Source: Tethya wilhelma (taxonomy: Eukaryota; Porifera; Demospongiae; Tethyida; Tethyidae). Taken from it: a stretch of 64,000 nucleotides of DNA. Location: assembly GCA_964030475.1 (NCBI GenBank), contig CAXIPT010000003.1, positions 1,046,369 to 1,110,368 of the forward strand, given 5' to 3'. The notes under the pieces were generated by a model that saw nothing but the letters and a program-made list of their open reading frames with translations, searched no databases and was not told the origin of the DNA. The translations under genes were made by a program, and so were the position numbers. This document shows, piece after piece, positions 60,540 to 64,000 of the stretch. Every line of letters begins with the position of its first letter. The first letter of the stretch is position 1.

Positions 60540-62170
60540 AGTTCAAAACAAGTACCCTAAGCCAATGTGACATCAACAGAACACGGTGTGCCTAATGAGA
60601 GAGGTGACAGCATTAAAGTATGCAAACAAAAGGAGAGATGGTTAGCCATGTTTAATACAACTTGCTTACTTTGAGGGTTCAACAGTAGGGATGATGTATC
60701 CTTAGTGAATATCACATACGATGGAGTTAAGACATGATGTGTCTAATGAGAGCAATGACAGAAATAAAGTATGTAAATAAATGGAGAGGTGGTTAACTAA
60801 GTTTGACAGAACTTGCTTACTTTGAGATTCTAAAAAATCCACAATATGGGTGTGTGTATCCCGCTTAGTCAACGAAACGTCAGTTAGAGCAAGACTGGGT
60901 GTTCCTAATGAGAGCAGTGACAGCAATAAAATAGCATATATATAGGCTCATTGCTATGTGTTATAACTGTCACTTGTTTGTAAGCTTGTCATAACAGTCA
61001 TAACTGATGAAGGACTTAGGTCCACAGACCGAAACCTGGCTATTGTATTTCTTACTATATGACAAGCTCACAAGCAACTGACAGCAAAACGCAAAAGGAG
61101 AGGTGATTAGCTATGTTTGAAAGGAATTGCTTACTTTGAGATTTCAACAATAGGGGTCTTGTATCCTTAGCAACTATCACATACGACTGAGTAAGACACA
61201 GTGTATCTAGTGAGAGCAGTGACTGCAGTAAACAAAAGAAGAAATGATTACTTTGGCTAATTTAAAAGAAATTACGTACTTTGAAAGTCCAACACAACCA
61301 CAATAAGGATGATGTATCCTTTGCCAATGACATCATGTCAGTAGAGTAAGACATGGTGTGTCTAATGAGAGCAGTGACAACATTAAAGTAGGAGAGGTGG
61401 TTAGGTAAGTTAAAATGAACTTGCTTACTTTGAACACATCCACATTGCAGGTGATGTATTCCTCTTAGTCAACAGAACTTGCTTACTTTGAGATTCTAAA
61501 AAATCCACAATATGGGTGTGTGTATCCCTCCTAGTCAACGAAACGTCAGTTAGAGTAAGACTGGGTGTTCCTAAAGAGAGTAGTGACAGCAATAAAGTAT
61601 GTAAACAAAAGGAGAGATGGTTAGCTATGTTTGAAAGGAATTACTTACTTTGAGAGTTCAACAATAGGGGTGATATATCCTTAGCAAATATACGATGGAG
61701 TAAGACATGCTGTGTCTAATGAGAGCAGTGACAACAATAAAGTAAGAGAGGATCGAGGTTAGCTTTATAAGTTAAACAGAACTTGCTTACTCAGAACACA
61801 GCCACATTGCAGGTGATGCATCCCGCTTAGCCATCATCACATCAGTTAGTCTAAGAGTAAGACAGGCTGGGTCTAATGAGAGCAGTGACAGCACAAAAGT
61901 ATGCAAATAAAAGGACAGCTGGTTAGCTAAGTTTTGCTCTCTTTGAGAGTCCTGAACGCATCCACAATACTGCATGGTGTTGTATCCTTAGCCACGTTGG
62001 TTAGTAAGACAGGGTGCGTCTAATGAGAGCAGTGACTGCATTAAAGAAGACAAACAAAAGGAGAGATGGTTAGCTCGATTGTTTTTGCTTTGAAGAGTCC
62101 AACACATACACAATATACGGGTGATGCTTCTAAGCCAACATCACATCAGTCTTATACTGTTCATGCAACC
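60540..62170 (-). repeat. Second array of exon-like cassettes, about nine units
   Basis: Same minus-strand organisation as 43832-44780: acceptor-like CTCATTAG, short cassette (TGTCTTACTC, GGATACA), donor-like AAAGTAAG. Units start near 60600, 60745, 60910, 61215, 61365, 61575, 61715, 61880 and 62025. A 150-bp insertion (about 60940-61090) with inverted ends (GTAAGCTTGTCAT and ATGACAAGCTCAC) separates two of them. The right part (from 61230) is the copy of 43832-45258. Confidence 0.7.
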
Positions 62171-62658
62171 CATATAGGATTGACGTATCGTTGGTCAATG
62201 CTGAATATTGAGAGTTGCAGTGGCATCGTTTATTTGTGAGGTGGTTATGTTATATATTTAGCCATGATTTCAACAGGCTTTTGGCTAAAGTTGCAAGCAT
62301 AATTATTTGATTCCAGTTTATAATACAGGCCACCTCTTCATTAGGTTTTACTTAGACACTATCAACTCACATGTGTGTTTCTCCAAATATGCAAGCAGTT
62401 ACAGAGAGAATCAGTCAGGTAGTGAGCTTCCCCTGCTCCTCAGCTGGCTCAAAAGCAACTTGGAGGCCTGGCATTCATCGATACGGATGCATGGCCTATG
62501 GATACCCAGCAGGATAATGCTTTCAATTTTGCTTGGATGTCGTTATTTTGGACCATTTGTATATACGGTAGTATATGTCTACCGTAGCCGGGTAATACTT
62601 GGTTACAACAGATAATAAAGTCTACCTAATAGCCCGAAAATAACACGTGAAGCGGGTG
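61230..62658. repeat. Second copy of the 1.43-kb duplicated block
   Basis: Matches 43832-45258 with few differences. It includes the same 102-codon frame (62307-62615 versus 44916-45224). It ends at CACGTGAAGCGGGTG, where a MITE begins. Confidence 0.8.
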
Positions 62659-62946
62659 TCAATTGTATTTCTAGATAACGCACATCACATGGGGCGTGAT
62701 CGATGGGTGCGGTTTCGAAGCCTAAGCGCTCAGAAATGCACAAAAGCCTCAGATCTCAGAAACTACAGCGTTTTGCAAGATTCTACACGTCAAATTTCAA
62801 GATAATTTCGATTCATGAACGTAAGTACCTTCCATTTTGACTCTACAGCTGCCGTTCTTCAGATAACTTAGTAACAGACGGACAGACACACACACAAAAC
62901 GACTACCGTAACCCTCTGCACGTGCTACGCACGTGCCGAGGCTTAA
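62659..62946 (-). mobile_element. 5' part of an AAGCCTCGGC-family MITE, reverse orientation
   Basis: Reads inversely into the family start: ...TAACCCTCTGCACGTGCTAC, then GTGCCGAGGCTTAAT. Only the first about 290 bp of the element are present. Its outer end abuts the transporter frame that follows, and its inner end abuts the 1.43-kb block. Confidence 0.75.
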
Positions 62947-62947
62947 T

Positions 62948-64000
62948 GAATCATGGTGTGGTAGATCATTGAAGCGTCAGTGCTTGAAGTCTAAAGCTGT
63001 CGCTCTAATTCTTTTCTGGAATTTTTTAATATTGCTAGCATCTCAACCAGCTTTGGAGCCTTACTTAATACCGTCCTTTTTAAATATAATTACTGAGCCA
63101 AGGATATCAATTTCAACTGTAGCCTTGCTGATATACGGATTATCTGGATTGATAATGCTGTTATTTCCTCTCGGAGGATTTCTTGCTGATGTTTATTTTG
63201 GTCGGTTCAAAACAGTTCAGTGTAGTCTGTGGAATCTGTGGATCACTGTGTTTGCTCTTGTTTGCGTTGGGATTTCAGTTGGATTTGGATCCATTGTATG
63301 GCCATCAGATAATAACGTCAGAATTTCGATTGCTATAGTATGTACACTTTGTTTAATTGGTGGCATATTAATGCTTGTCAGCTATGTACTATTCAGTGGT
63401 AATGCAATTCAGTTTGGACTAGACCAGCTTCAAGATAACCCAGCTAGTGATTCACCTCTCTACATTTACTGGTTTGTTTGGGTGTATCATTTGGTTCTTT
63501 GTGTCTACCAATACTGTGCTAGCATTTACTTCTGTCTTGTAGTAACTAAACTAACTAATACTCTTACCTCACACGGCACTATCATGATTAATAATCATTA
63601 TAAGGGGACCCAAATTATACCATTGTCTATTATTGGAATCATCATATTTCTCAGTTTGGTGATTCTTCCTATCACTTTATGCCTCATTTGTCGTTGGCGT
63701 TTTCGAAGATGGTTTGTGATAGAACCAGGAGCTAATAATCCTTACAAGCTGGTTTATAAAGTCCTCAGGTTTGCTCTAAAACATAACCGTCCAGTTCAAC
63801 GCAGTGCTTTCACTTATTGTGAAGATGAGCTACCCTCTCGGCTGGATCTAGGAAAGAGCAAGTATGGTGGACCTTTCACTACTGAAGAAGTAGAGAATGT
63901 GAAAACTTTTGGTGGAATTGTTCGTGTTTTATTATCTCTTGGGCCAATTTTTATGATTGATTTAAATGCAGTAGATTCAATGGGAATCTTTTACACTCAT
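62948..64000 (+). CDS. POT/PTR2-like transporter copy E, 5' end replaced by a MITE, runs off the window
   Basis: The frame is open from at least 62948 (ESWCGRSLKRQCLKSKAVAL) to the last base, about 350 codons with no stop. It shows LLFPLGGFLADVYFGRFKTV, AIQFGLDQLQDNPASDSPLY before a YWFVWVYHL segment, and the cytosolic loop (RRWFVIEPGANNPYKLVYKV and GGPFTTEEVENVKTF). No in-frame ATG is found between the MITE end (62946) and the first conserved residues, so the native start was removed or lies upstream of the insertion. An unseen splice could rescue it. Otherwise it is a 5'-truncated gene. Confidence 0.72.

Overview
The window looks like a piece of a demosponge nuclear genome, most likely a haplosclerid of the Amphimedon type. 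This is inferred from AT-rich sequence, short GT-AG introns, scavenger-receptor (SRCR) and Ig receptors, a metazoan receptor-tyrosine-kinase fold, and dense small repeat elements. It is a draft scaffold. Unresolved bases lie at 8981, 9663, 14591, 14720, 25120, 28391-28404, 31828, 43831, 50562, 52948, 58758 and 60152. Nearly every abrupt rearrangement below sits next to one of them, so several duplications may be haplotype or assembly artefacts.

Left part (1-14.6 kb). A minus-strand receptor-like gene (229-5189, continuing off the left edge) joins an IgGFc-binding domain to Ig-like domains. It is divergent from a plus-strand secreted coiled-coil protein of unknown family (exons 5704-6608 and 7813-8617). 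A 1701-bp arm carrying that gene's second exon recurs in perfect-looking inverted orientation (7031-8731 versus 12890-14590), and only the inverted copy is followed by a last exon. Between the arms lie a stray alanyl-tRNA-synthetase exon and the last exon of a paralogue.

14.6-18 kb is transposon debris: two fold-back elements, and a decayed non-LTR reverse transcriptase interrupted by a 308-bp MITE with 53-bp inverted ends.

18.1-28.2 kb holds the most striking gene. It is a 20-exon minus-strand receptor with a signal peptide, six SRCR domains, one membrane helix and a tyrosine-kinase fold whose catalytic HRD and DFG motifs read HNG and NFR, i.e. a predicted SRCR pseudokinase receptor. My exon model sums to 3930 nt (1309 codons plus stop) with every junction in phase. 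Upstream (30-36.3 kb) are duplicated pieces of its 5' end: a second signal-peptide/SRCR1 exon pair and two copies of an SRCR2-type exon inside a 1.77-kb direct duplication.

37.6-43.8 kb carries three tandem minus-strand copies of a secreted cysteine-rich protein; only the middle one is intact.

43.8-45.3 and 60.5-62.7 kb share a tandem array of exon-like cassettes on the minus strand and an adjoining duplicated block.

46.7-64 kb is a cluster of POT/PTR2-like (SLC15-related) transporter genes: two intact single-exon copies, two partial or broken long copies and three short remnants. Two blocks of coding sequence are almost identical at nucleotide level across otherwise divergent copies, which suggests gene conversion. 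MITEs of at least five families are scattered throughout, several with clean target-site duplications.
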